Shown here piece by piece: positions 23,051 through 31,767 of a DNA stretch of 64,000 bases. Source of the stretch: Pseudomonas sp. ANT_H12B (GTDB taxonomy: Bacteria; Pseudomonadota; Gammaproteobacteria; Pseudomonadales; Pseudomonadaceae); contig NZ_VOBI01000024.1 of assembly GCF_008369325.1 (NCBI RefSeq), positions 1-64,000 on the forward strand. The letters run 5' to 3'. Numbering within the stretch: position 1 is the first letter of the stretch; each line of letters starts with the position of its first letter. The notes beneath the pieces are model-generated. The model worked only from the letters and a program-made list of their open reading frames with translations, was not told the DNA's origin and ran no database searches. The translations under genes and the position numbers were made by a program.

Positions 23051-24889
23051 TCAATAGCGGTACTTGCCGCTGTGAATGTCCTCCAGTAACTGCTCGGTGA
23101 CCTGCACGTAAGTCTGGGTACCCGGCAGCCAGGCGTAGATCGGATCATCGCCGGTTTTATTCGGGTCGAAGGCTTCATCCTTGAGTCGGGTCTTCTGATA
23201 TTTGAAGGTCCCGGTGGTTTCCATTTTGACTTTCACCCGCAGGAACAATGGCACCGCATAGGCTGGCATCTGCTGACGGGCGAAGGCCAGCAACTCGCTG
23301 AAATCCAGGGTCGCCAGGGACTCGGCTGGCGTGATTGCTGCCATCCCGGCGCGTCCGTTGGTGTTGCAGATTTCCACGCCATAAGCCACGGCCTCGGAAA
23401 TATTCGGGTGTTGCAGGAGGATGTTCTCGACTTCGGTGGTCGAGACGTTCTCGCCCTTCCAGCGATAAGTGTCGCCCAATCTGTCGACGAACTGGGCGTG
23501 ACCAAAACCGATGTTGCGCAGCAGGTCACCGGTATTGAAATAACGGTCGCCCTTCTCGAACACGTCGTGGATCACGACTTTTTCGGTCTTCTGCGGATCG
23601 GTGTAGCCGTCCAGCGGTGCCTTGTCATCGATTTTCGCCAGCAACAACCCCTGCTCGCCTTTGGCGACTTTGCGCATGAAGCCTTTGGCATCGCGAAGCG
23701 GCGCGCCGCTGTCGTGGTCGTATGCCGCCAACTCCCAGGACATCAGGGAAAAACCGACGGTATTGTCGAAATTAAGAATGTTGGTGAAGCCGATATTGCC
23801 GTCGCTGGCGGCGTAGAGCTCGCAAATGTGCTCCACCGCAAATCGTGTCTTGAATTCAGCCCACGCACCAGGACGCAGGCCATTGCCGATCATCTTTTTC
23901 ACGCCGTGTTTACTGTCGTCGGCGCTGGTCGGTTGATCCACCAGATAGCGGCATAATTCGCCGACGTACCCGAGGGTGGTCGCCCGGTACTTGCGCACGT
24001 CGCTCCAGAACTGACTGGCGCTGAATTTGCGGCGGATGGCAAACCCCGAGGCGCCGCTGATGGCCGAGCCCCAGCACACGCAGAGCCCGGTGGCGTGATA
24101 GAGCGGCAAGGTGCAATAGACGACATCCTCCGGACGCATATCCAGCGCGATCATGCCAAAGCTCGCAGAGCTGCGCATCCAGCGGCCGTGTTTGAAGATG
24201 CCGGCCTTGGGCAAACCGGTGGTGCCCGAGGTGTAGATAAAGAAGCAAGGATCGTCGAAGAAAATCTGCTGGCTGTTGGTGGGGTTATCGCTGGCGCCAT
24301 CGACACTGGCGGTCATCAGATTGATGAAACCGTCGGGCGAAATGCCCGGATGGTCGAAGGTGTTTTGATCAGCGACAAACCAGGTGCGCGACGGCTCGAT
24401 CGACACCCGCTCACGGACCGCTGAAAACGCCGGGACCAGCTCTTCACCGACAATGATCGCCGCTGGCGCCACCAGGCTCAGGCTATGGGCCAGGGTATCG
24501 CGGGTCTGTGAAGTATTGAGCAAGGCACTGATCGCGCCGACCTTGGCCACCGCCAGAATCGTCACCAACAGTTCCGGGCGGTTCTCGATAAAGATCGCCA
24601 CCACGTCACCTTTGTTGATGCCTTGGGCAATCAGGTGATGGGCGATGCGATTAGCCCACTGGTTGACCTGTGTATAAGTCAGTACCACCTCGCCCTGCAG
24701 CAATGCCGGGCCATCGGGATTGCGCAAAGTCGCTTGCTCGAAGCTCCAGCCCAGGCCACACGGTTGGGTCGGGTCCTTGACGTTGGCGACTTTCATGCCC
24801 TTGACCACTCGGGGAATGGCCTTGGCAATAGAAGGCAGCTTGCGGAGCATCATGCCCCAGGTAATCGTGTCGTTCGGCGTGCGGCTCAT
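23051..24889 (-). CDS. Long-chain acyl-CoA synthetase (FATP/FadD6-like)
   Basis: This 612-aa AMP-forming ligase has the ATP-binding P-loop YTSGTTGLPKAG at about 213-224. The adenylation motif FNTGDLLRNIG lies near residue 457, DRLGDTYRWKGENVSTTEVE at about 475-494, and the C-terminal lysine region TFKYQK near 570. The layout matches the very-long-chain/FATP branch and not the FadD1/FadD2 type. It activates fatty acids to acyl-CoA for beta-oxidation or lipid synthesis. Monocistronic on the minus strand. Confidence 0.9.
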   Translation of the reverse strand: MSRTPNDTITWGMMLRKLPSIAKAIPRVVKGMKVANVKDPTQPCGLGWSFEQATLRNPDGPALLQGEVVLTYTQVNQWANRIAHHLIAQGINKGDVVAIFIENRPELLVTILAVAKVGAISALLNTSQTRDTLAHSLSLVAPAAIIVGEELVPAFSAVRERVSIEPSRTWFVADQNTFDHPGISPDGFINLMTASVDGASDNPTNSQQIFFDDPCFFIYTSGTTGLPKAGIFKHGRWMRSSASFGMIALDMRPEDVVYCTLPLYHATGLCVCWGSAISGASGFAIRRKFSASQFWSDVRKYRATTLGYVGELCRYLVDQPTSADDSKHGVKKMIGNGLRPGAWAEFKTRFAVEHICELYAASDGNIGFTNILNFDNTVGFSLMSWELAAYDHDSGAPLRDAKGFMRKVAKGEQGLLLAKIDDKAPLDGYTDPQKTEKVVIHDVFEKGDRYFNTGDLLRNIGFGHAQFVDRLGDTYRWKGENVSTTEVENILLQHPNISEAVAYGVEICNTNGRAGMAAITPAESLATLDFSELLAFARQQMPAYAVPLFLRVKVKMETTGTFKYQKTRLKDEAFDPNKTGDDPIYAWLPGTQTYVQVTEQLLEDIHSGKYRY

Positions 24890-25233
24890 GTTGCTCCCGT
24901 TCGATCTTTTTATTGTCGGGCGGCGTTGATTGAACCCGAAAATACGTCAGCGGTTCTTGAGCTGTACACGCGGTTTTTGAAATGTTTTGTATCCACGGCC
25001 AAGGGCACTGGAAATCGGGAACCTGCACCCGGCAATTGGTTCCATCGAATTGTGGCCGACCACGCAAAATGCAGGATGCACGATGGCCATTCATGCAGAT
25101 TGCACGAAAACAAAAAATGACCATAAAACTAACTTATTGATTCATAACGATTTTAAATAAATCAGGTGCTGGCACAATCACTGCAACTACCTCTGCATGC
25201 TTGCCATTTCATGAGCTAACGGAGCTGATAGAC
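24890..25233. other. Divergent promoter region, no gene
   Basis: The region lies between the acyl-CoA synthetase and DUF3509 genes. An AT-rich stretch at about 25115-25165 probably holds the plus-strand promoter. No structured element is recognised. Confidence 0.35.
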
Positions 25234-25512
25234 ATGAGCCTGATCCAAGAAAAATTTTCGTCGCTGTTTTCCAACTTCGAAGTGACCACCCAGGCCCGAC
25301 CTGACGGTGGCATCCTGCTGACCCTGTGCAGCACCGAAGGCAAAGTCTTTAAACGTTCGATTTCCTACCAGCAATTGCATGCTGGTGATCAGTTGTCCTG
25401 GGTGATCAGCGCGATTCGCCGTGACCTCGCCGAACAGGCCAGCGAACTGCCGCAGATCTCCATGCTGCAAAGCCAGCAGCGGTTTGCTTTGCCGACTTAC
25501 CACTCGTTGTAA
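25234..25512 (+). CDS. DUF3509 domain protein
   Basis: This 92-aa soluble protein is of a type found mainly in Pseudomonas. It begins MSLIQEKFSSLFSNFEVTT, has a beta-rich core (DGGILLTLCSTEG, FKRSISYQQLH) and ends in a helix (WVISAIRRDLAEQAS). Function unknown. The ATG at 25234 follows CGGAGCTGATAGAC. A hairpin terminator lies after the stop. The convergent neighbour is mtnD. Confidence 0.8.
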   Translation: MSLIQEKFSSLFSNFEVTTQARPDGGILLTLCSTEGKVFKRSISYQQLHAGDQLSWVISAIRRDLAEQASELPQISMLQSQQRFALPTYHSL

Positions 25513-25534
25513 ATCGTCACTCGCTGTAAACGAT

Positions 25535-25565
25535 CAGGCCGTGAAAGCTTTCGCTTCACGGCCTG
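25535..25565 (+). terminator. Terminator between DUF3509 gene and mtnD
   Basis: CAGGCCGTGAA-AGCTTTCGC-TTCACGGCCTG is an 11-bp stem followed by AGTTGTTTC. It may also stop mtnD transcription coming from the other side. Confidence 0.7.
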
Positions 25566-25608
25566 AGTTGTTTCTGAAATCGCGCAATCGTGGCTCGCCA
25601 ATGCCGAC

Positions 25609-26154
25609 TCAATCCTCCAGAAGCGGGAAACGGCTGGCAATGTCATCGCCGGTGAAGCTGGCCGCCCTTCCCTCAGGATTCTTGAACAGCCGGATCGCAA
25701 TAAGGTACGGATGCTCCCCCATGTCGAACCAGTGCTTCGTACCGGCCGGCATCGAGATCAGGTCATTTCTTTCGCAGAGCACGGCATAGACGTAATCGTC
25801 GATGTGCAGGCTAAACAACCCACGGCCAGCGACGAAAAATCGTACTTCATCTTCACCATAGCGGTGTTCGTCGAGGAAGCTGGCGCGCAGTTCGGCTTTT
25901 TGCGGGTGATCGCTGTTTACGCTGATGACATCAACTGTGATGTAACCGCGCTCGGTCATCAGTTGGTCGATTTGCGCCTGGTAAGCGGCGATCGCTTCTT
26001 CCTGGCTGGCACCCGGCTGGATTTTCACCGTAGCTTGCCAACGGTCGAAACCCACGCCTTGCTCGGCCAGGGTCGAAACGATGTCTTCGAAATGGGTCAG
26101 CACCTTGTTGGGTATTTCGGGGCTGGAGAGGTGATAAACGGACAGGCTGCTCAT
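25609..26154 (-). CDS. mtnD: Acireductone dioxygenase homologue, altered metal site
   Basis: This 181-aa cupin of the ARD family in methionine salvage would convert acireductone to the 2-oxo acid precursor of methionine. GTKHWFD keeps the third His ligand. In family members the first metal motif is H-x-H-x3-E. Here residues around 95-103 read EHRYGEDEV, so the second His is Tyr. In NPEGRAA an Arg also replaces the usual Trp, as I recall the family. AAGGAG precedes the ATG. The upstream mtnB is deleted and no mtnC follows, so the gene is probably an orphan of a decaying pathway and may be inactive. Confidence 0.85.
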   Translation of the reverse strand: MSSLSVYHLSSPEIPNKVLTHFEDIVSTLAEQGVGFDRWQATVKIQPGASQEEAIAAYQAQIDQLMTERGYITVDVISVNSDHPQKAELRASFLDEHRYGEDEVRFFVAGRGLFSLHIDDYVYAVLCERNDLISMPAGTKHWFDMGEHPYLIAIRLFKNPEGRAASFTGDDIASRFPLLED

Positions 26155-26166
26155 GGCGGCAACTCC

Positions 26167-26255
26167 TTAACGGTTCAAGAGGGAGCGCGTCTTCAACTCG
26201 CACTCGAACAAAAATTCATAATTTTCTGGGCGAGGGGCTCACGGGTCAGGCTCAT
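26167..26255 (-). pseudogene. mtnB: mtnB remnant (internal deletion)
   Basis: The minus strand starts ATG AGC CTG ACC..., reading MSLTREPLAQK, as in the N-terminus of methylthioribulose-1-phosphate dehydratase. After about 12 codons it passes in another frame into YEFLFECELKTRSLLNR and TAA, which fits the C-terminal helix of MtnB. The stop is followed by the AAGGAG site of mtnD. The start overlaps the MFS stop (ATGA). About 530 bp of a roughly 200-codon gene are therefore missing. In-frame translation from the ATG gives only 20 residues. Confidence 0.75.
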
Positions 26256-27397
26256 GGCCGGTCTTCTTGCATGCATGTCGCAATGATAACGGCTGCTGCG
26301 AAGGCTGCGAGGCTGGCAATACTAAAGGTCAATGTGGCGCCGAGAGCGTTCCAGCTATAGCCGGAATACAATGCGCCCAGTGCGCCGCCGGTGCCGGCCA
26401 GCGCCGCATAAAGCGCCTGGCCCTGCCCTTGCTGGCGAGCGCCGAAACTACGTTGCACAAACTGGATGGCAGCCGCGTGAAAGCTACCGAACGTCGCCGC
26501 GTGCAGGATCTGGGCGAACAACAGCACCCAGAGAAATTCGGCGAACGAACCGAGCAGCAACCAACGCAGCGCCGCCAACAGGAAACTCGCCAGCAGCACC
26601 CGACGCACCGAGAAACGCGCAAGAATCTTGCTCATGGCCAGGAACATCAACACTTCGGCAACCACACCGACCGCCCAGAGCATGCCAATCAACCCGCGGC
26701 TGTAACCGAGTCGCTCAAGGTGCAGCGTCAAGAAGGTGTAATACGGACCGTGACTCATCTGCATCAGCGCCACGCACGCGTAAAACGCCAATACGCCGGG
26801 GCTGCGCAATTGCTTGAGGAAACCCTCCCCCGTCACCCGATCGCTCTGCACCGGTTGAGCATTCGGCACCCACAAGCTGCTGACTACAATCCCGGCCATG
26901 ATCAGCAACAGCGCCACCGGATAAATGTCCAGGCTGAGCCAATCAAACAGCCGGCCCAGCGCAACCACGGTAATGATGAAACCGATTGAACCCCAGAGGC
27001 GGATCTGACTGTAGCGCGACGTCTGCCCCTTCAAATGCGCCAGGGTGATGACTTCGAATTGCGGCAGCACCGCGTGCCAGAAAAATGCGTGCAGGGCCAT
27101 GACCATCGCCAGCCAGGCGTAGGTCTTGCTGACGAAAATCAGTGAGAACGTGAGTAACGTGCAGACCGCGCCGAAACGCACGATGGCCAGGCGTCGGCCG
27201 GTGTAGTCACCGAGCCAGCCCCAGATGTTGGGTGCCACGCAGCGCATCAGCATCGGGATCGCCACCAGTTCGCCAATGCGCGCACTGGAAAAGCCCAGGT
27301 GATCGAAGTACAGCGCCAGAAACGGCGCCGTCGAACCGAGCAAGGCGAAATAGAACAGATAGAAACTGGAGAGCCGCCAGTACGGGAGCGCCGCCAC
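26252..27397 (-). CDS. MFS transporter (HcaT/nucleoside-symporter-like)
   Basis: This 381-aa inner-membrane protein has about 12 helices and resembles the 3-phenylpropionate/HcaT-type branch of the major facilitator superfamily: SSFYLFYFALLGSTAPFLALYF at the N-terminus and GDYTGRR in the first cytoplasmic loop. The substrate is unknown. Its stop overlaps the start of the mtnB remnant, and it lies 34 bp downstream of aroC, the order I remember for PAO1 aroC-MFS-mtnB. That suggests the transporter was once co-expressed with methionine salvage. Confidence 0.85.
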   Translation of the reverse strand: MAALPYWRLSSFYLFYFALLGSTAPFLALYFDHLGFSSARIGELVAIPMLMRCVAPNIWGWLGDYTGRRLAIVRFGAVCTLLTFSLIFVSKTYAWLAMVMALHAFFWHAVLPQFEVITLAHLKGQTSRYSQIRLWGSIGFIITVVALGRLFDWLSLDIYPVALLLIMAGIVVSSLWVPNAQPVQSDRVTGEGFLKQLRSPGVLAFYACVALMQMSHGPYYTFLTLHLERLGYSRGLIGMLWAVGVVAEVLMFLAMSKILARFSVRRVLLASFLLAALRWLLLGSFAEFLWVLLFAQILHAATFGSFHAAAIQFVQRSFGARQQGQGQALYAALAGTGGALGALYSGYSWNALGATLTFSIASLAAFAAAVIIATCMQEDRP

Positions 27398-27431
27398 TGT
27401 CCTTAGACCGCAGCGGCTGTGAGGTCAGCCA

Positions 27432-28523
27432 TTAAAGCTGACCCAGCACCGGCGTGCTAACGCGCACATCGGCGTTCTGCCCACGGTGACGCAGCAAGTG
27501 ATCCATCAGCACGATGGCCATCATGGCTTCGGCAATCGGTGTAGCGCGAATGCCGACGCACGGGTCGTGACGGCCCTTGGTGACGACTTCCACCGGGTTG
27601 CCATGGATGTCGATGGAACGGCCCGGCGTGGTGATGCTTGAGGTTGGCTTCAGCGCCAGGTGCGCGACAATCGGCTGGCCGGACGAGATGCCACCGAGGA
27701 TTCCGCCAGCGTTGTTGCTGAGGAAACCTTGCGGGGTCATTTCATCGCGGTGTTCAGTGCCGCGCTGGGCGACGCTGGCGAAACCGGCACCGATTTCCAC
27801 GCCCTTGACCGCGTTGATGCTCATCAGCGCATGGGCCAGCTCGGCGTCGAGGCGGTCGAAGATCGGCTCACCGAGGCCGGGCATCACGCCTTCGGCGACC
27901 ACGGTGATCTTCGCGCCGACCGAATCCTGGTCTCGGCGCAACTGGTCCATGTAGGCTTCCAGTTCCGGGACCTTGTCCGGATCAGGGCTGAAGAAGGCGT
28001 TTTCTTCCACCGAATCCCAGGTCTTGAAGGGGATTTCGATCGGGCCGAGCTGGCTCATGTAGCCACGAATGACGATGCCCTGAGTGGCCAGGTATTTTTT
28101 CGCAATCGCACCGGCAGCCACGCGCATGGCGGTTTCACGGGCCGAACTGCGACCACCGCCGCGGTAATCGCGCTCGCCGTATTTGTGATGGTAGGTGTAA
28201 TCGGCGTGGGCCGGGCGGAACAGATCCTTGATTGCCGAGTAGTCCTTGGACTTCTGGTCGGTGTTGCGGATCAACAGGCCGATGGAGCAACCGGTGGTGC
28301 GACCTTCGAATATGCCGGAGAGGATTTCGACTTCGTCGGCTTCCTGGCGCTGCGTCGTATGGCGGCTGGTGCCAGGTTTGCGGCGATCGAGGTCGCGTTG
28401 CAGGTCCTCCAGAGAAATCTCCAGACCCGGCGGGCAGCCGTCGACAATGGCGACCAACGCCGGGCCATGGCTTTCGCCCGCGGTGGTGACAGTGAACAGC
28501 TTGCCGTAGGTATTGCCGGACAT
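27432..28523 (-). CDS. aroC: Chorismate synthase
   Basis: This 363-aa FMN-dependent enzyme makes chorismate from EPSP, the last shikimate step. The conserved family blocks are present: GNTYGKLFTVTTAGESHG at the N-terminus, GRSSARETAMRVAAGAIAKKYL (about 124-145) and GGILGGISSGQPI (about 290-302). The length matches E. coli AroC (361 aa). The ATG at 28523 has the canonical start; the longer frame to 28586 is rejected. It probably reads through into the MFS gene. Confidence 0.97.
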   Translation of the reverse strand: MSGNTYGKLFTVTTAGESHGPALVAIVDGCPPGLEISLEDLQRDLDRRKPGTSRHTTQRQEADEVEILSGIFEGRTTGCSIGLLIRNTDQKSKDYSAIKDLFRPAHADYTYHHKYGERDYRGGGRSSARETAMRVAAGAIAKKYLATQGIVIRGYMSQLGPIEIPFKTWDSVEENAFFSPDPDKVPELEAYMDQLRRDQDSVGAKITVVAEGVMPGLGEPIFDRLDAELAHALMSINAVKGVEIGAGFASVAQRGTEHRDEMTPQGFLSNNAGGILGGISSGQPIVAHLALKPTSSITTPGRSIDIHGNPVEVVTKGRHDPCVGIRATPIAEAMMAIVLMDHLLRHRGQNADVRVSTPVLGQL

Positions 28524-28651
28524 GCAGGACGCTCCGTGAAATCGAACCAAATACGTAATGCGCGCCAGTATACGCAGGCTACCCAACTAGTTCATCCTCG
28601 AACCTTATGGGTGCCTGCGAGTCCAACCGGCATCTTGTTCATGATGGCGTG

Positions 28652-29605
28652 ATGATGCTGCGAGTTCTAGCCTTGAGCCTTACCCTGTTTACCGGTTTTG
28701 TACAGGCCACTGTCCTGCAACGCCCGATCACTTTGGATACCGGCACCGGGGAGCTTTTCGGCTCGTTGCTGCTGCCCAAGTCCGACACGCCGGTACCGGT
28801 TGTCCTGATCATTTCCGGCTCCGGTCCGACGGATCGCGACGGAAACAACTCCGACGGCGGACGCAACGACAGCCTCAAGCGGCTGGCCTGGGTGCTGGCC
28901 AAACACAACATCGCCAGCGTGCGCTATGACAAACGCGGCGTGGCGGCGAGCCTTGCGGCGACCCCGGACGAACGCAATCTGTCGGTGGAGGCTTATGTGG
29001 CCGACGCCGAGGCCTGGGGTCAGAAACTCAAAGCCGATCCACGCTTCGGCCAGCTGATTTTGCTGGGGCACAGCGAAGGCGCGCTGATCGCCAGCCTCGC
29101 GGCACCGAACCTCGACGCGGCGGCGGTGATTTCCATGTCCGGCAGCGCCCGGCCGATCGACCAAGTGTTGCGCCAGCAATTGAGCAATCGCCTGCCGCCA
29201 CCGCTGATGCTGCGCAGCAATGAATTGCTCGACAGCCTCAAGGCCGGAAAAACCGACGACAACGTGCCGCCGCAGTTGCAGGTGATTTTCCGCCCGAGCG
29301 TGCAGCCATACCTGATTTCGCTGTTCCGCCAGGACCCGGCGGCGGCGTTCGCCAAGTTGAAGATGCCGGCGCTGATCATCCAGGGCAGTAACGACATCCA
29401 GGTGGGTGTCGGGGACGCCAAGATGCTGAAAGCCGCCAAACCGGACGCCGAACTGGCGCTGATTGAAGGCATGAACCACGTGATGCGCATCGTGCCCAAC
29501 GACGTAAAACGGCAAATGGCCTCTTATAAGGATCCACAATTGCCGTTGGCGGCCGAATTGGGCACGCGAATCCTCGGGTTTATTGACGGACTTCGCGCCA
29601 GTTAA
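28652..29605 (+). CDS. Secreted alpha/beta hydrolase (esterase)
   Basis: This 317-aa hydrolase has an N-terminal signal peptide (about 1-19, ending FVQA). The nucleophile elbow is GHSEGA (about 148-153, Ser). An oxyanion loop SGSGPTDRDGN lies near residue 52, and the late Asp and His lie in GSNDIQVG and GMNHVMR. It resembles the periplasmic YfhR/DUF-linked hydrolases of Pseudomonas. The substrate is unknown. Start 28652 or 28655: neither has a strong ribosome site, so the start is less certain than the rest. Confidence 0.82.
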   Translation: MMLRVLALSLTLFTGFVQATVLQRPITLDTGTGELFGSLLLPKSDTPVPVVLIISGSGPTDRDGNNSDGGRNDSLKRLAWVLAKHNIASVRYDKRGVAASLAATPDERNLSVEAYVADAEAWGQKLKADPRFGQLILLGHSEGALIASLAAPNLDAAAVISMSGSARPIDQVLRQQLSNRLPPPLMLRSNELLDSLKAGKTDDNVPPQLQVIFRPSVQPYLISLFRQDPAAAFAKLKMPALIIQGSNDIQVGVGDAKMLKAAKPDAELALIEGMNHVMRIVPNDVKRQMASYKDPQLPLAAELGTRILGFIDGLRAS

Positions 29606-29704
29606 GCGTTGTTTGCCCTCCAGTCCTGAAAAAAACGGCCGATAAGCCTTTGTCGCCAGCGCTATGACTGGCGGCAAGCAGAGCTTGGACAGGATCTCGC
29701 CGTT

Positions 29705-30496
29705 ATGACTGATACCCAGACTTCACCCGACACCACCGCTGAAAAAGAGGCGCCGCCAGCGGTTGAGCTGCCGTGGGCGGACGTCCATGTCGAGCACCAC
29801 AAGATGCTCCGTCTGGCGCCATTGCAGACCGACCGCAACACCGGTGGACGCCCTCTACGCTTTGTCGAATTCGGTTATGCCGAACGCAATGACAAGAAAC
29901 ACAGCCTGATGCGCATGAGCATCTCGCTGCCCGGCCAGCGCGTGCGCAAGGAACAGAATCATCTGGACGTGTGGGTCGATCACACCGCCAAACGCGTTCG
30001 CTTCGGACCTGACAGCGGCCTGCAGATCGAGCCGATGAACCGGGGCATCGGCCGCTTCATGGCAGCTCAGGGCGTTAATTGGGCGAAGAAAAGATGGCCC
30101 GGTTACACCGTCGACGGCACCGACCTGAACAACAAGGATGCGCTGAACGAAGACACGCGCCTGCGCCGCGATCACTTTTTGCGCATGCATGGTTTTGACG
30201 TGGTCTACGCCGACGCCCAGCATTTGAAGGGTAGCGTCAAAGAGGTTCAAGTCAGCGACTTGCTGGGTGACTGGAACAGCGAAAAACTGCAGGTTGTGGA
30301 AATCCTTGAGGCGGCGCAGATGCTTCAGCAGGCCGAGCAGAATCTGGCCGAGCAGGAAGTCAAACTCAAGAAACACGAAGAAAAAGTCAGCAAGTACAAG
30401 CGTGAGGACGCTGGGCTGCGTTTTACCATTACGTGTCTGGTGGCGTTTGCGATGTTTCAGGCGGGGTTGCTGATCTGGATTGCTACGCACCGGTAA
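29705..30496 (+). CDS. Hypothetical tail-anchored coiled-coil protein
   Basis: This 263-aa protein has an acidic disordered start (about 1-25), a conserved globular part (about 30-190, with RPLRFVEFGYAERND and GIGRFMAAQGVNWAKK), a coiled coil (about 195-235, AQMLQQAEQNLAEQEVKLKKHEEK) and one C-terminal transmembrane helix (about 238-258). It should sit on the cytoplasmic face of the inner membrane as a tail-anchored protein. No family recognised. It lies between the esterase gene and prmB. Confidence 0.72.
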   Translation: MTDTQTSPDTTAEKEAPPAVELPWADVHVEHHKMLRLAPLQTDRNTGGRPLRFVEFGYAERNDKKHSLMRMSISLPGQRVRKEQNHLDVWVDHTAKRVRFGPDSGLQIEPMNRGIGRFMAAQGVNWAKKRWPGYTVDGTDLNNKDALNEDTRLRRDHFLRMHGFDVVYADAQHLKGSVKEVQVSDLLGDWNSEKLQVVEILEAAQMLQQAEQNLAEQEVKLKKHEEKVSKYKREDAGLRFTITCLVAFAMFQAGLLIWIATHR

Positions 30497-30503
30497 CAGC
30501 TCT

Positions 30504-30612
30504 TGATCGTTCCCACGCTCCGCGTGGGAATGCCTCAATGGACGCTCTGCGTCCGCTTTTGGGACGCGGAGCGTCCCGGGCTGCATTCCCACGCAGAGCG
30601 TGGGAACGATCA
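30504..30612. repeat. 109-bp double palindromic element
   Basis: Outer arms TGATCGTTCCCACGCTC and GAGCGTGGGAACGATCA match over 17 bp. The inner arms CGTGGGAATGC/GCATTCCCACG and GGACGCTCTGCGTCC/GGGACGCGGAGCGTCCC stack inside. It lies between convergent genes (stops at 30496 and 30620). It is not of the REP type and resembles a separate dispersed element of Pseudomonas. It could fold into one long hairpin and act as a bidirectional terminator. Confidence 0.85.
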
Positions 30613-30619
30613 TTACGGG

Positions 30620-31528
30620 TTAAACGCGGGACGCGAACAATGCCTGATGATCGCGGCACTGCTCCGCCGTCAGCATGAATACACCATGCCCCCCGCGCTC
30701 GAAGTCGAGCCAGGCGAAGTCGACTTCCGGGTACAGCGTTTCGACGTGAACCTGGCTGTTGCCCACCTCGACAATCAGCAAGCCCTTCTCGGTCAGATGA
30801 TCCGCCGCTTCAGCGAGCATTCGACGCACCAGGTTCAAACCATCATCACCGCAGGCCAGGCCCAGCTCCGGCTCGTGCTGGTATTCGTCCGGCATGTCGG
30901 CGAAATCTTCCGCGTCGACGTAAGGCGGGTTCGACACGATCAAGTCGAAACGCTGACCCGGCAAACCATCGAAACCGTCGCCCTGCACCGTGTACACCCG
31001 CTCATCGACGCCGTGGCGCTCGATGTTCTGGTTGGCCACTTCCAGGGCTTCGAACGACAGGTCGGCCAACACCACTTCGGCGTTCTGGAATTCGTAGGCA
31101 CAGGCGATACCGATGCAGCCCGAGCCGGTGCACAAGTCGAGAACCCGCGCAGGCTCGGCGCCCAGCCACGGTTCGAAGCGCTTTTCAATCAGCTCGCCTA
31201 TCGGTGAACGCGGGATCAATACGCGTTCGTCGACAATGAACGACATGCCACAGAACCAGGCTTCACCCAGCAGGTAAGCGGTAGGAATACGTTCCTCGAT
31301 GCGGCGCTTGAGCAGGCGCTGCACGTTGACCAGTTCGTCCTCTTCCAGATTGCAATCGAGGTAGCTGTCAGCAATTTCCCACGGCAAGTGCAGCGCACCC
31401 AACACCAGTTGACGGGCTTCGTCCCAGGCGTTGTCGGTCCCATGGCCGAAAAACAGATCCTCCCCATGGAAGCGGCTGACGGCCCAACGGATATGGTCAC
31501 GCAGGGTACGAAGTCGGGAAGTGATCAC
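30620..31528 (-). CDS. prmB: Ribosomal protein L3 glutamine methyltransferase PrmB
   Basis: This 302-aa SAM-dependent N5-glutamine methyltransferase acts on ribosomal protein L3 during assembly. The SAM motif is VLDLCTGSGCIGIA (about 127-140). The NPPY motif in VSNPPYVDAEDF (about 195) binds the glutamine side chain. An N-terminal helical domain (about 1-110) carries FGHGTDNAWDEA, which marks PrmB apart from PrmC. Monocistronic. Length matches E. coli PrmB (310 aa). Confidence 0.95.
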   Translation of the reverse strand: MITSRLRTLRDHIRWAVSRFHGEDLFFGHGTDNAWDEARQLVLGALHLPWEIADSYLDCNLEEDELVNVQRLLKRRIEERIPTAYLLGEAWFCGMSFIVDERVLIPRSPIGELIEKRFEPWLGAEPARVLDLCTGSGCIGIACAYEFQNAEVVLADLSFEALEVANQNIERHGVDERVYTVQGDGFDGLPGQRFDLIVSNPPYVDAEDFADMPDEYQHEPELGLACGDDGLNLVRRMLAEAADHLTEKGLLIVEVGNSQVHVETLYPEVDFAWLDFERGGHGVFMLTAEQCRDHQALFASRV

Positions 31529-31767
31529 GGGTGCAAACTCCTGAAAAAACGACTGGCGATTCTAACAGCCAAAACGCCTTACGACGACGCGGGAAAAATA
31601 CCGGACCAGATGTAGGACTATTCTATTTTTACGGATGGTTGTTAAACAAAACAGGCATATTGACAAGGCTGCGCGCCAGCAATCACGGCGCCTACGATGG
31701 TAGCGATTCACAGAAGCGCTCAGCCAGAGGACAATGTCGCAAAAGCCCCACCCGAAGGAGCCCCAGA

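Noticed and set aside
25513..25608. An mtnC N-terminal remnant in the mtnD 3' flank
   Set aside because: A minus-strand frame reads LRDFRNNSGR, which faintly resembles an MtnC segment, but it is too short, lacks the start motif and overlaps a terminator.
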